NCBI GenBank assembly: GCA_034620365.1
Contig: JAQGEQ010000380.1
Location: 2,294,001-2,358,000, forward strand
Length of the DNA: 64,000 nt
DNA from: Pegea sp. RAD2-039
Taxonomy: Eukaryota; Chordata; Thaliacea; Salpida; Salpidae
Direction: 5' to 3'
Below are positions 1 to 11,414 of the stretch, one piece after another. Each line of letters opens with the position of its first letter. The first letter of the stretch is position 1. A model generated the notes under the pieces. The model worked only from the letters and a program-made list of their open reading frames with translations, made no database searches and was not told the DNA's origin. A program made the position numbers and the translations under genes.

Positions 1-3000
1 GGTTTATTGTAGGAAGTGACTGTATCTGGCGGTGGTAGAGGATCAAAACTTAGCAACGTAATTGTTCGAATTTCCTGTTAGTTAGAAGCTAAATAAGAAA
101 AGTTGAAAAGTTTATCATCTTACAATTGGAATATATTCAGAAACTCCAATCACTTCGCTTATCAAAGCATGACGATAAATATTCAGAGGAGCTTTTTGAT
201 AATTCGATTTTCTCCTGAAAATTATTTAGTTTTTTTTGCGAGTATGAAATACAAATATCGTTTACATGTTTTGATATTTATCCAAGCGATCATCTTCATT
301 TTTATCTACGATTTTTAAGACCTTTTCCACATTTTTTTGTAACCATTCAAGAATTAAAGTATCTTTCCAGATAAGGAAATTTCTTTCAATAAACATATGA
401 CTTAGAAGCTGTAGTCCATAACTTTCACTAAAATATCAAACCAATAAATTAATCAGAACTAGCGACCAGACTTTGATATTCACCTGGTTTTTTGTGTAAA
501 GAATTTATGTTTAGAAACATCAGAAGACGGTTGAACCGAGCATTTTTCAAGAAGAGCTAATAAGACCTTTAAATTTGATCAATTTTTAATTATTTTCAAA
601 ATTAACTTATAATTAGTAATGATGATGTAATACTTTGTTGAAACAGGCAAAAAAGTTAAAAAATTTAAGCTGTTTTATGAAAGTGCGCCAACTAGAGGAC
701 GGAAATAAAGATTTTAAAAAGAAAAATTTTACTTTTTCTCCTTTCAAATCTATTTTTAGTCAGAAATATTTATATATAAAAATGAATACATAGAAATACT
801 ATGAGCTTACCGAAGGAAACCGAAGCAATGTATCCTGAAGCATCTCATCTGCTCTATTTGTATTTTGATCCTTATTTTTCATCGAGATTTGAAACTCAGC
901 TAGTGCTTGTGAATATGCCCAGTTTGGTAATTGGTTTAAATTCTTGACTAACTAAAATAGAAGTTAAAAATGATAAAAATAAATATCAGAAATATATCTC
1001 AAAGTGAATTAACAAATATTGTTTAATTAAAGTAAAAATTCTTTGCTTGGTTTCATGTAACAACTGATATTTTCAAATCTTACCCCCCAATCAATAACAG
1101 ATTTTGCGACGAACTCATATTCACCACAATTCATTGCATAGGTATCCATAAAGAGTAGACAGGCTAAAGGATCATTTTCAGGATCCAAACTAAATAAATA
1201 TAGGAAGATGAAGATCACTTAACAAATTCAATTACTTAAAGTGTTAAAAGTACCTGTATAAGAGCTTTGTTAATTCTAGAGATGTTCGATTACAACTTCT
1301 TCTTGAGATGTAATCGATAAGTTTGAACAAGCACAAGAAAAGAGTTCTAAGAAGAAAATTTATTTCAATAAATTTTGGTAAATAAAGAAATTTCTATTTA
1401 GAATTAAACCTGAAAAATGATTATTAAAACTTAAAGTTGAATAAAGTGTTGAATAAGAAAGGAAACTTTTAATCTATCATTGAATCAAGTGAATGTTGCT
1501 AGAAGATGAGAACTCTCTTCACTACATAAAAAAGTCCCGAAGAAGATTTGTTAACATCTCTTCTATGGATCGTAATATTTCTATAAGATATTTTGAAAAG
1601 ATTTTGTAATACATTTAAACAACTTTCATTCCTAATTAGTAGACGGTCAACATGAGTTTTCATTTTTATCAAATTGTTTTAAAAGTATTAAGTTGATAAC
1701 TGATGTAGCTACAAGACATCTTCAACCAAAATATTCTAAATTTGTTTCAAAAATTAACATTCAAATCATTTTATTGAAGATTATATGTAGAACAGCAACA
1801 AAGGTTTTAAGACTCCAATTAAATTATATTTAATTATTATATATAAACATTATTTTAAAAGAAAAACAACTGTACATGACAAGCTGATTTATAATTGATA
1901 TTTGAAAGCGGAGGTTTTCTGAATAGTGAGTAACCTAAAACAGGTTCAAATATTTTTGATAAGAAATAGATTCAGCTCAAAATATCTGTAAAAAAATTTA
2001 AATTTGAAACAAAAGTTTGAAAAACTCACCTATTTTCCTGGTACTTGTATTCAAGCCGGCAGTTTCCAGTAGTTAGACTGAACCGTGGATGGAATGAACG
2101 TTCAAGAAAAAACAAAGCTTTTTCTGAGTTGAAAGTTGATAATTGCCATCAATTAAAATTTAATAATCGAAATAGTGAGCTCGAAAAATAAATATTTAGT
2201 TTTCGTATTTACTTTTAAATAAAACATTTTTGATATCAAATTTTATTGAAGTAAAAGTTTCAGTCACCTAAATATTCACGGGCAAGTTTCACTTGTTCAT
2301 TCATTTTGCAAAAGTCACTAAAAACTAACATGGAATCGACATGAAATTGCTTTTCTTGTACCATTTTCTGTAAGAAAAAGTTCATTTGAAAAATCCAAAA
2401 TTCTTTTAGTTGCTTAAATATAAAATTTTACAATTTTATTTGAACTTTTCGCTTCTTTGCAGTATTAAATACAAGTCAGTTTTTAGCACTAGCGGCTAAA
2501 AAATTGATTGTGTTGATAGAAAGTGTTTAAAATTTCCAAATAAACCTTTTGTTTTAAATATTATGTTTCGAAGTAAAGATTAAATCAGAAACAGAAAGAA
2601 ATTGTGATTCTAATCAAATTTATCAAATTAAAGTTTATAAATCATCGCTACAATTAACCTTTAAATGAATAATAGTTCGCAGTGCTTTTAAGGTACTTTA
2701 AACACTTGAAATAAAAACTTCTGAGCGAAAGTACATTTAATTGATTAAAAAACTAAAACATCAATTTTAAGCACAGATGAAAAACTTAAGTTGCTTACAA
2801 AAAGTCCATCATTTTGACCAGAAGAATTGACTATATCTAAAAACTCAAATTGAAGTTTTTGATAATCTTTGTTGTGATTATATTTGAAAAACATGATATC
2901 ACTAAAAGAGAAAAACTTGGATAAGTAAAAATGTTCATTTTTATTTGCGTATACAACTAACTTTTCTGTCTTAATCAGTTCCATACTTAAACCCACTTTA

Positions 3001-4284
3001 CCAGTCCAGCTAAAGGTCTTTTGAGTCAACCACATACCTTTACTTGAACCACTAGCTTTATTTCTGTTTCGATTTTCGCTATCATTCTTCAGAACATGAG
3101 AGCCAAAAATTTTCTGTAGCTCGTTGTTAGGGTTAAGAAACCTGAAAATACTCTGCCTGTTCAAGTTTGCGATATAAATGAAATTAAAAGTAAAAAGTTA
3201 ATATAACTTGAAATAGAATCTGTATATTTTAGTTATTTGTATGCAAGAATATAAATTGACAACAAAATTTATTTTTGAAAGATTGGACATTTTAATTATT
3301 TAAACCTGTGTTCAACTTTCAATAAGGATTTAGATCTAACTGGAAACGTTTTGCTGAAATTGCAACTTTCAGTTTTCTTGTTGAACTGCTTCAAAGTTTC
3401 TTCAAAATCCTCATCTGTTTTCTAAATAAATGAAAATATTTAGCAACAAATTATTCGATCTTAATGCTACAACAATTTTTATCAAGTTTAAATACTTTAG
3501 AAAGAGATTAAACAGATTAAAACCAACTTTTTCCAATTTATTAAGGTTTCTTTTCTTCTTTTTTCTTTTCTTTCTACTTTTAGCAGAAGATTGAGATGAA
3601 GAAGCAGGTCGATTATTATGTTCTATGTCTTCAGATTTGACTTCACCATCTGAATTTTCATCATCTTCATTTGCAAGCTATCAATCAAAATTCAGCGTTT
3701 TTAAAACCTTCAAATGAAATTTGAAAATCACAAATGGCGCTCTAAGACGCTATCCGCCAGACAGAGCAAAGTATTCTGAGGTTTACTCGAAGGTGTAACT
3801 TTTGACCAATGACGATCACATCGCGTCGACCGCTGCGGATGCGCGCTTGATCTCAACGCGGTGAAGCTGGACTACTGCTGATCAAGTAGGTGATCGAGGT
3901 TTGTTAGCATTGGAGCTAGAAAATTAAAGTTTCTCTTGCCTTAAAGTGTGATTTTTTGAGAGGTTAGAGTTTGTGTAATGTAAATTAGTGAGATCAAAGC
4001 CCACAAACTCTTTCAAACGAAAGCAGTTTTCTAGAGAGTAATGTATAAACTGAGATCGTAGCTACAGTGGGGTTGAGACAAACAGTCCCTTAAAGTCTGA
4101 TTGTGGACACCATAAAGGACCGGCAAGTAGCAAAAAATATTGAGAAACAATAAACTGAAAGTACCATCAAAAATTTGTTGCTACAAGATGCATATTCTGG
4201 TTCGTCTGTTTCTTCAACTTCATCTTCTTCAACTTCCGGTAGAGATGGATTACAATAAAGTTTTCTTAAAGCTCTAGAAGACAT
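1..4284 (-). CDS. TCF25: TCF25 (NULP1/Rqc1 family), 3' end beyond window
   Basis: Homologue of TCF25/Rqc1, a component of the ribosome quality control complex that helps direct ubiquitination of stalled nascent chains. Exons read on the minus strand: 4165-4284, 3528-3677, 3306-3421, 2799-3141, 2278-2367, 2030-2123, 1254-1346, 1084-1189, 811-942, 484-566, 266-427, 124-214 and 1-74 (incomplete); all phases join. The start is ATG at 4284, giving MSSRALRKLY, the family N-terminus. An acidic stretch and a Lys/Arg-rich stretch follow. Family landmarks in order are EHRFLNPNNELQKIFG, WLTQKTFSW...GLSMEL, FHVDSMLVFSD, FHPRFSLTTGNCRLEY, SLDPENDPLACLLFMD, NLNQLPNWAYS, VLLALLEKCSVQP, NIYRHALISEV and FDPLPPPDT at the very edge. 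Only the last part of the C-terminus lies outside. The joining of exons 1 and 2 (intron 3678-4164) is the least certain. Confidence 0.93.
3700..3920. other. GC-richer block inside TCF25 intron 1
   Basis: About 200 bases, visibly richer in G and C (several CG dinucleotides, e.g. around 3820-3860) than the AT-rich intron around it. It has no open frame of note and no tRNA-like A/B boxes that I can recognise. It could be a mobile-element remnant or an internal promoter/CpG-like block; neither is shown. Confidence 0.3.
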
Positions 4285-4319
4285 CTAAACTAACACAACA
4301 GACAAAACTACTGTCAATG

Positions 4320-6235
4320 TAAAACAAGGTTTAGATGACGAATTTTCCATTGAAGATGTTGTCAAAATTTGCTTTTCAAAATTCATAGTTTAAGCAATTT
4401 TAGTAACTTTTTTGTGATAAGCCTTTACTAGCCAAACAAAAATATCACAAGTAGATAAGTTAACTATTATATTATAAAACTATAAGCGTAAGAAAGGTTC
4501 AACTTAAGTTTAAAATAATCTCAAGGCAAGTTCTTATTGGATTTATACAACAAAAGGAGCTGTAAACTTGTTTGGCAAAAGAAAAAAATTAATTTAAAAA
4601 TACTTATTTAAAAATCAGTTTTTCCAAAATCAACAAAAACACTTTAAAAAATTAAAACTAAATGTCTCTCTTAGAAAAAACCTTAATACTTAGTATAAAA
4701 ATCGGTTTCTGATAATCCAATAATTTACTTAATGATGGTCTTACAAATATTGCTACAAACCAAAATGATGAAATCCATATATAATAATTTCATTAAAAAC
4801 ATATAGAACTAATTTGTGTAACAACATCAGATAAAAATCTTGCCAATCATAAAACTTCGAATCAGTTAAAAGAAATTAGGAACCATCTCAAATTAAAATA
4901 TAACCTAATTCTATAAAATATTTCTTAAGTTTTTTTAAACGGAAAAATAAACAAATTCTTTTAAAATTCAAGACTGGATTTGAGCAGAGTATACTGAAAA
5001 TAGAATTATGTCTTGAATGTAAACTGATAATATCATTTGCAAAAATAGATCTCCATTGTGATACTGTACCGATATTTTTCTACAGGTAAAAAGTGTTAAT
5101 AGTGTATTCATAAAGGCCACGAAATGAACTCTTTAAAACAACACTGTTTAACAAATTCTAGAAATTTTAAGTTTTTAATAAAATTGTGGAAACTGAAATA
5201 TTTATCAAAAACAAACACATATACCAGCGATAAATGTTAGAGTAGATCTAAAATAAAGCAGCTTGCATCAATAAAAGACTGAAAGACCTACTAAAGCTTA
5301 ACTATGACGATAGTGAAAAATAAACTATCAGAAGTTAATAAAAATAGATTTATGATAATTATTTAACAAATATTTCGAAATTTTTTAACTTCAAAACAAT
5401 GATAAGAAATTAAACAAAAATATCATTAGGAAAACAATTGTTTAACTAATAGTAATATTTTTTACAAGATTACTTCTCAAGACTTTTTCATAATAGTTTA
5501 TCTCACCAATTAAGTCTTAAAGTCATGTTAAAAAGCAAAATGATTATTGTGAGATTAAGTTTAAATCAGAAACAAACAATTTCTATTGATAGTTAGCTGT
5601 CAATAGTTAATCATTTATTTATAATAACTCAAATTCTACACTTTTTCTATTTTACTAAAAAACTAGCTTATTATTTCACTAAAAATTCTTATGAAGACAA
5701 ATATTACAGATTGACTTTAAATTATTAAAGTAGAACAACTTGTAAAAAATTAAATTTACAAACAATCAACCAATAGAAAAACCATAATTAACAATCTTCA
5801 AAATGCCAACACTTAGAAATTTATCAACATCTAAAAACTTATGATGGCCAATTTAAAGTCTACACAAAGCTGAAAAGTATATAATACTATCAAGAAAGAA
5901 AAACTTCATTTATAAATCCTAAATTTATTGACTAAAAAATCTTGAATGTTTAGATATAAAATACATTTTTCAATTTTATTTCTTTTCACTAAAAATAAAC
6001 ATGGAGTGTAACAAGTGGTTCGGATGAATATAGCCCACGAAAGGTTAGTAGTTTGCGAAGATGAATAAAATTGATATATGAAAAGATTTTTCAAAAACTT
6101 GAAAATTAGTTTTGGGTTTCTTCAAATTTTATTAAACAAAAAGCTAAATCAAAAATAGCACTAACAACTTATCTAACAAACTGTTTGTCTAAATAGATAT
6201 TCTGACTATTAAGCAAAACGATCTTGGAAAAAAGT
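4320..6235. other. AT-rich intergenic stretch
   Basis: Between the TCF25 start and the first PGAM5-like gene. I see no supported coding frame; the short ORF at 5906-6094 has no recognisable similarity and looks like chance. It should hold the TCF25 promoter near 4300. Confidence 0.5.
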
Positions 6236-6239
6236 CATC

Positions 6240-6941
6240 TCATTCAGCCATTTCTGACATCTTGTGTAAAAAGTTATCTATAAGAGGCAACTTAGTTCTA
6301 AGCATAGATCCATACCCAGCTTTATTTACATTAAGAATAGTAATACTTCCATCTTGAACATTGAATAAATGCGATCTGTTTACAGGAATTTGAAGCAGAC
6401 GACAGATAAAAAACTGGACAACTTCAGGATAAGTAACAAAAGTGGTAATTTTGGGCTTTTTTCGATTAAAATGTGATCGAAATAAACACTCCATTTGAGC
6501 ATTAAAAACAAATGTATCATGTTCAGTGGGATTGACTTTATCTGCTTCACGGTCTTTGGCTCTATAGCCATTAAGTAGATTTACAAATTTCCCGCCTGGT
6601 GGCCAACTTTTTACGTTTGATAGACGAACTCTTTGAGCAAATTCTCGTTCCTCACGAATCATAAGTGAGAGAAATGTCTGTTGCCAGAAACTTTTTGTTA
6701 CTTTTGTTTGCTTTGTAGTATTACAGATAAAAACGTAGGCAGAATTTGAGCTCTCTGAGGGTGTTAATTCATCAAAGCAGTCCCATTCACCATCCCATTC
6801 GTCTGCTCTTACTTTCTTTCTTAAGCTAAGATACTTGTGAACCTGATCATCTACATTTGATACAGTGAACTTCGACTTACAAAAATTAGATAGAAAATAA
6901 GCTCCAGTTGTTAAAACTCCAAAAGACTTAACAATATTCAT
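6240..6941 (-). CDS. PGAM5-like protein, predicted catalytically dead (copy 1)
   Basis: A 233-residue single-exon ORF resembling PGAM5, the mitochondrial Ser/Thr phosphatase of the histidine phosphatase (phosphoglycerate mutase) superfamily. Residues 1-25 form a short hydrophobic N-terminal anchor, as in PGAM5. Residues 46-51 (WDGEWD) match the WDxNWD motif that drives PGAM5 multimerisation and activation. The first strand, which should carry the catalytic Arg-His-Gly/Ser triplet, reads YVFICNTTKQ, so Arg and His are gone. The C-terminal segment EVVQFFICRLLQIP aligns with NVIRYIVCRALQFP of PGAM5, but the preceding catalytic His position is Tyr (TYP). The segment DGSITIL and the tail are retained. 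I infer a pseudophosphatase that could still assemble through the WD motif. The neighbouring gene at 7716-8444 is a diverged paralogue in the same orientation. The frame has no interruptions, so it is probably under coding constraint. Confidence 0.8.
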   Translation of the reverse strand: MNIVKSFGVLTTGAYFLSNFCKSKFTVSNVDDQVHKYLSLRKKVRADEWDGEWDCFDELTPSESSNSAYVFICNTTKQTKVTKSFWQQTFLSLMIREEREFAQRVRLSNVKSWPPGGKFVNLLNGYRAKDREADKVNPTEHDTFVFNAQMECLFRSHFNRKKPKITTFVTYPEVVQFFICRLLQIPVNRSHLFNVQDGSITILNVNKAGYGSMLRTKLPLIDNFLHKMSEMAE

Positions 6942-7715
6942 CTAGAAAATGTTCAACTTGCTTCTCTTATGTAAGCAATTTTAAAGGTTTATTAAAAGAT
7001 TATCAAATGTAGAAAATATATTATATAAGCAAGAAGATTCAATTATAACAAAACTGCTGAACATAAAATTAAAACAATAAAGTATGAACAATTACAGAAT
7101 TTTAAACACCATGGAAATTTAAAAGAATTTTATGTAATCCAACTAAACTAAGGACATAACGTTGTTTTTAAATTTTAATCAACTTATTGAATAAATAAGT
7201 ATATACCAAAAACTAACTAAATTTATTTATAAATAAAATAGGCCAATAAAAATTTAAGTAAGATTTAAATTATAGAAACTTAAATTCATAAATGTAGAAG
7301 ACATAACTAAGAAGGGTATTAAATTAATAAACTAGCTATCAACAAAAACAGATTTAAAAATTTATACTTGCATATTTTATACAAAATAAATTAAAAAACT
7401 TCCACCACTTATTTAAATCCTTAAAAACAAAGAGATTATTACTGACAGACTTTTCTAAATTCTTACAGAAAAACTTTCTTAATTCTTTCACTTATATAAC
7501 CATAAAAACAAACTTACTAAATTTAAAGCAATAAATATGAATGAAAATACCAACAAAAAATTGATACAATCTTAACAAAATTTATATTAGCTTTAAATAA
7601 TGACAAACATACAAATATTTTACATTACAAAGCATTTTCTAAGAGTTGTTTAACATTATCTTTTAGTTATCATGTTTTTATCAACAAAAGTTTTAACAAC
7701 CATCACAAGTTTTAT
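6942..7715. other. AT-rich spacer between the two PGAM5-like genes
   Basis: Nothing recognised beyond AT-rich sequence. It should contain the promoter of the copy starting at 6941 and the 3' UTR of the copy ending at 7716. Confidence 0.5.
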
Positions 7716-8444
7716 CTAAAGTAATTCCTGTTTAAAAAGTTCATTCAATTTTGGACTAAAGGGATTTGAGTTGTAAAAATATACTCTACCATCATTAGTA
7801 ACATACAACTCAACAACTGTCCCTTCTTTAACATCAAATCTGCCACAAGACTCAAGTGGTAGTTGTATAGCTCGAGTTAACATAAACTTGACAACATCTG
7901 GAGAAGCTACCATAATTCTTCTAGATGAAACACCTCTACAGATATACTTTTTAAAAGCATATTCTAAAATAGAACGATTTACAAAATTTTGATGTTCATT
8001 TTGAGGATTAATTTCAGGTTGGGTGAAGTTTAAATCAACATCATTCAGAACTTTAGAATAATGTGAGTTAGCATCATAAAAGGCAGGAGCAAACATTGAT
8101 TTCAAATTCTCAACAAAACCTCTATGTTCTTCAGAAGAAATATAAGTAAGCGGCATAACATTACTTAACATTTTGGAATCTATTATATGCATTCTAATAT
8201 CATTCAAAAATCTTTGATTTTGGGCTGGATTCTTATAAGGACAAATGAAATGATATGTTCGGTCACCAAAGTTGTTTTCTTCACGACCATCCCAATTAAA
8301 ATTCCATTGGGCCGCATTTGCAACTTTTCTAGGACTATAACTCAACACTTTCTCCTTTATATTTGATATAGAATATTTTGATTTATAATAACAAGATAAT
8401 GATAAAACACTTCCAAAAATTCCTACACATTTAATGCTTTTCAT
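7716..8444 (-). CDS. PGAM5-like protein, predicted catalytically dead (copy 2)
   Basis: A 242-residue single-exon ORF, paralogue of the gene at 6240-6941. The N-terminal 20 residues are hydrophobic and likely anchor it in a mitochondrial membrane, as in PGAM5. Residues 47-54 (WNFNWDGR) closely match the PGAM5 multimerisation segment WDPNWDRRE. The strand that carries Arg-His in active enzymes reads YHFICPYKN, so the nucleophilic His and its Arg are replaced. The second catalytic His (ICHANVIRY in PGAM5) is replaced in VASPDVVKFMLTRAIQLP, while the rest of that helix (Val-Val...Arg-Ala-x-Gln-x-Pro) is kept, as is the strand KEGTVVELYVTNDGRV. It is more PGAM5-like than its neighbour. I infer a scaffold or decoy role, not phosphatase activity. 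Whether an active PGAM5 exists elsewhere in the genome cannot be seen. Confidence 0.82.
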   Translation of the reverse strand: MKSIKCVGIFGSVLSLSCYYKSKYSISNIKEKVLSYSPRKVANAAQWNFNWDGREENNFGDRTYHFICPYKNPAQNQRFLNDIRMHIIDSKMLSNVMPLTYISSEEHRGFVENLKSMFAPAFYDANSHYSKVLNDVDLNFTQPEINPQNEHQNFVNRSILEYAFKKYICRGVSSRRIMVASPDVVKFMLTRAIQLPLESCGRFDVKEGTVVELYVTNDGRVYFYNSNPFSPKLNELFKQELL

Positions 8445-8763
8445 TTTCTACAATATTTTATAAAATTTTACTAATTTAAAAAAAACTAACCTACAAATAT
8501 AAAATAGTGTAATGAAATAGAAAAAAGTATAAATTGAAATAATATAAACAAAATCTTTTAAGCAATTTATTTATAAAACCTGAAACAAAAATATATAATT
8601 TAAAAAGATTAAAAGCAACACTCAAAATAACATCATCATGAAACACAAAAATTGAGAAATTCATTGATAAAAAATGAGATTGTTATAATAAATTAATTCA
8701 TAACAGCTACAAAATACTCTAGGTATAAAAGAATTTTCATACCACTATTCAATATGTCTACTT

Positions 8764-10371
8764 TTAGCTAGTAGTCTTTTTAAAATGATTTAATAAACAT
8801 TTAATAGAAAACTTAATATTTGACATTTTTGTGCTTGCATAACCCAATTTTTTAGAGCTTAAATTATAAATATACCCAAAACCTAGTGCTAATACAGTAC
8901 ATACAAAACATATGACATTATAAGGCATTGAAAAATCTGGTACAGGTATGTTCACTAAAAGAGGCTCACCAAATATTTTCATATTCTGTTTTTCTACATT
9001 TGTAAGAAGGGTTTGATTTATAGAATTTACAATGAGAACAGAAGGACTGATATAAAATCCATGATTTGCATCAGGCGGGTATTCAGTCCATTTTAAAAAT
9101 CCTTTTTCAAAATCAAGATAAACTGATGTAGTTGAGTTTGGAGGTAATGTCATCATTATTTCCAAAATATGAGCCGATTTTCTAAACTGACCAGGTATGA
9201 ATTTGGTAAACTCAGGTTTAACTTTCATATTTTTATCATTTGACAAGAATAAAGTATGAAACTTTAAATATAAGAACCAGGGAAAAACTTGTAAAAATGA
9301 AATAGAAATTTGATCTTTTTTAAAGTTGCTAATTGAACAACATACACGACCAAATGAATATTTTTCTATTAAAAAGCAATGGTTAAATATATCTGATTGT
9401 TTTTGAGGGTTACTTGGTAATGAAACACTATTATAAATATTTTGAATGACAATGTCCTTTGGTGTATCTTTCTTCAAATTAAAAGAAAAAACAAGTTCAT
9501 CTTGATTAGAACCAGTGGGATAAGAAAGCATTTGATTATTTTTTGCAATGATAATATGACTACTAGTTGCTATGCTACATGGAGACTTTAAAGAGTTACC
9601 AAATGTTGACTTTAAGCTAAATGAATCATAGTTTGAGTCACTGCCTTGAACATCTAAAACCGCAGTCAAGTCTTGTCTAATGTAGACATCTAAATCCTTA
9701 CAAAGATTATCAACACATATGGAATTAAAATGAAAACCCATTGAAAGATAGTGACTATTATGAAGGTATTTATAATTTATAAGAGAAGCAATACCAAAAT
9801 TTGTAAAACAAGGTAACTGCTTTAGCCATGGTGTTAAATTTTCAGTACAAAGATTTTCTTTCACAACTGAAACATATCTAATTAAAGGAAAATTTTCTTC
9901 TGTGATATCATTTTCAGAAAAAAAATTTAGTTTAGTCTGAACAGCCATGTCTAATGAAATTTGTTCTAAAGATGTACAAAATATTCCAGATAAGGCATTC
10001 AACAAACCTTTCCATAGTTTATCTACATTAGAGCTTCCTTTTTTAAACTTAACCCAAACCTGAGTTCCAGTAGGAGCTGAAGCAAATGGTTTTGTCCAAA
10101 TATTATGTCTCCAAAAACCTCTGGTTATTGTAAAATGAATTTCTGAAACTTTATATCTTTTAAGTATTTGACCAATGGAACGTGGAAAAAGAGAATAATG
10201 ATCAGAACTAAAATCTTTAAAAGAAGTCACTGTAGTAAAGTTTAGATATGTATGCAGAAGATTTTTGTCCATAAACTCAATATTTGCAGTTTCATGAAAC
10301 TCTTCATAGCTTGAAGCAGATTTCAGGTAGATCAGGCCAACCAAAAAAGATAATAACAGTTTCATGGCCAT
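8764..10371 (-). CDS. PIGT: GPI transamidase subunit PIG-T
   Basis: A 535-residue single-exon ORF. PIG-T is a subunit of the ER GPI transamidase that attaches GPI anchors to proteins, and it stabilises the catalytic subunit PIG-K by a disulphide. Seen here: an N-terminal signal peptide (residues 1-21, MKLLLSFLVGLIYLKSASS); HTYLNFTT; HYSLFPRSIGQILKRY; RGFWRHNIW; SGIFCTSLEQI; CTENLTPWLKQLPC; FPWFLYLKFHTL; LKWTEYPPDANHGFYISPSVL; and LLVNIPVPDFSMPYNVICFVCT leading into a C-terminal transmembrane helix (about 490-510) with a short basic cytoplasmic tail. All are family hallmarks and the length is normal. Translation could start at the first or the third codon (both Met). The absence of introns is notable, since several other genes in the window are heavily split. 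Confidence 0.97.
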   Translation of the reverse strand: MAMKLLLSFLVGLIYLKSASSYEEFHETANIEFMDKNLLHTYLNFTTVTSFKDFSSDHYSLFPRSIGQILKRYKVSEIHFTITRGFWRHNIWTKPFASAPTGTQVWVKFKKGSSNVDKLWKGLLNALSGIFCTSLEQISLDMAVQTKLNFFSENDITEENFPLIRYVSVVKENLCTENLTPWLKQLPCFTNFGIASLINYKYLHNSHYLSMGFHFNSICVDNLCKDLDVYIRQDLTAVLDVQGSDSNYDSFSLKSTFGNSLKSPCSIATSSHIIIAKNNQMLSYPTGSNQDELVFSFNLKKDTPKDIVIQNIYNSVSLPSNPQKQSDIFNHCFLIEKYSFGRVCCSISNFKKDQISISFLQVFPWFLYLKFHTLFLSNDKNMKVKPEFTKFIPGQFRKSAHILEIMMTLPPNSTTSVYLDFEKGFLKWTEYPPDANHGFYISPSVLIVNSINQTLLTNVEKQNMKIFGEPLLVNIPVPDFSMPYNVICFVCTVLALGFGYIYNLSSKKLGYASTKMSNIKFSIKCLLNHFKKTTS

Positions 10372-11160
10372 TATACTATCATTTTTTTAAGCTACTAATA
10401 ATAAGCAAACATCTAAGTATGATTTAATATTTATACATAATCAGATTATAAAATTAAAGACAAGTATAATAAAAAATAAATGTAATAAAAACTAAACAAA
10501 ACAACATAAATTGTTGTTATTAATATAATAAAAATAATTAAATTTTTTTAAAGAATTTTCTGTTAAAATAATTTACTAACAACTTAAAGCATTTATTTGG
10601 TAGAAAAAAGTTACATAAAAGATCATTGACATTTCTAAAATAAAAAAAAAATTTTGGAAAATTATAAATAGATCAAACATACTATATATAAATATAATAG
10701 ATTTGCAGAAAAGTTCATGGACATACACAATTGATGGAAATTATAACTAACAACGAAATATATAAAAGAAAATATAAACTTGTAGTTGAAAAACAATATC
10801 CTTACTTTTGTATTTCATACGTCATAATACTCTTATGACAATCAGATGCAAAGAAAATGGTTGAATACAAAAATGTGTTAGAATTAGTTTTATTTGATTT
10901 TCATTACTGATAAGAATAATATAAATTACAATAATCCAAGTTTATTTTAACAAGTTTACGGTGTTGCTATGTAAGCTTTTGTAGGTTACTTACATTTTAT
11001 GTAAAAAATCTCACACTATTTAAGACTATTTTGATTTAATAACAAAAGTCAGTTTATTGTATTTACCAATTATTTATAATTTAAGCTCAAAATGAAGAAG
11101 TACACCTATTTAATAGAAAAGTCTTAAAATTATTGCCAGAACAACTTCTATACCATAATA
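10372..11160. other. AT-rich intergenic stretch upstream of PIGT
   Basis: No supported gene. The part close to 10,380 should be the PIGT promoter/5' UTR. Confidence 0.5.
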
Positions 11161-11166
11161 TTATTT

Positions 11167-11409
11167 CTAGAATCTAGAAGTGATAGTTCTTGAGTGATAG
11201 TATGAAACCAGAAGAATACAAATAGAAAACCATTTGATACACTCTATTGCCGGGTTCTCACCCAAGTAATTTTTGTAGCACGATTGGCAACCGCCATTGA
11301 AAGCTTGTTTTGATGAAGTCGGTTTGTTAGAAATGGTCCTTAATTTATGAATACTGGAACGTAAGTTCTTGCCACTTTTGTTTGGGTCTACCATAGTCTT
11401 TAATTTCAT
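11167..11409 (-). CDS. Small hypothetical protein with a possible membrane segment
   Basis: An 80-codon ORF starting MKLKTMVDPNKSGKN, with a second in-frame Met at codon 6. The first half is basic and polar (Ser/Lys/Arg); GGCQSCYKNYLGENPAIEC is followed by a hydrophobic stretch (residues about 60-70, WFSICILLVS) that could be a single membrane helix near the C-terminus. Its composition is less AT-biased than the flanks and cysteines are clustered, which argues mildly for a real gene. I do not recognise the family, and it could instead be one exon of a larger gene. Confidence 0.4.
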   Translation of the reverse strand: MKLKTMVDPNKSGKNLRSSIHKLRTISNKPTSSKQAFNGGCQSCYKNYLGENPAIECIKWFSICILLVSYYHSRTITSRF

Positions 11410-11414
11410 TTAAA

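Noticed and set aside
103-318. Plus-strand ORF at the window start
   Set aside because: Antisense to well-supported TCF25 exons and AT-rich with no similarity.
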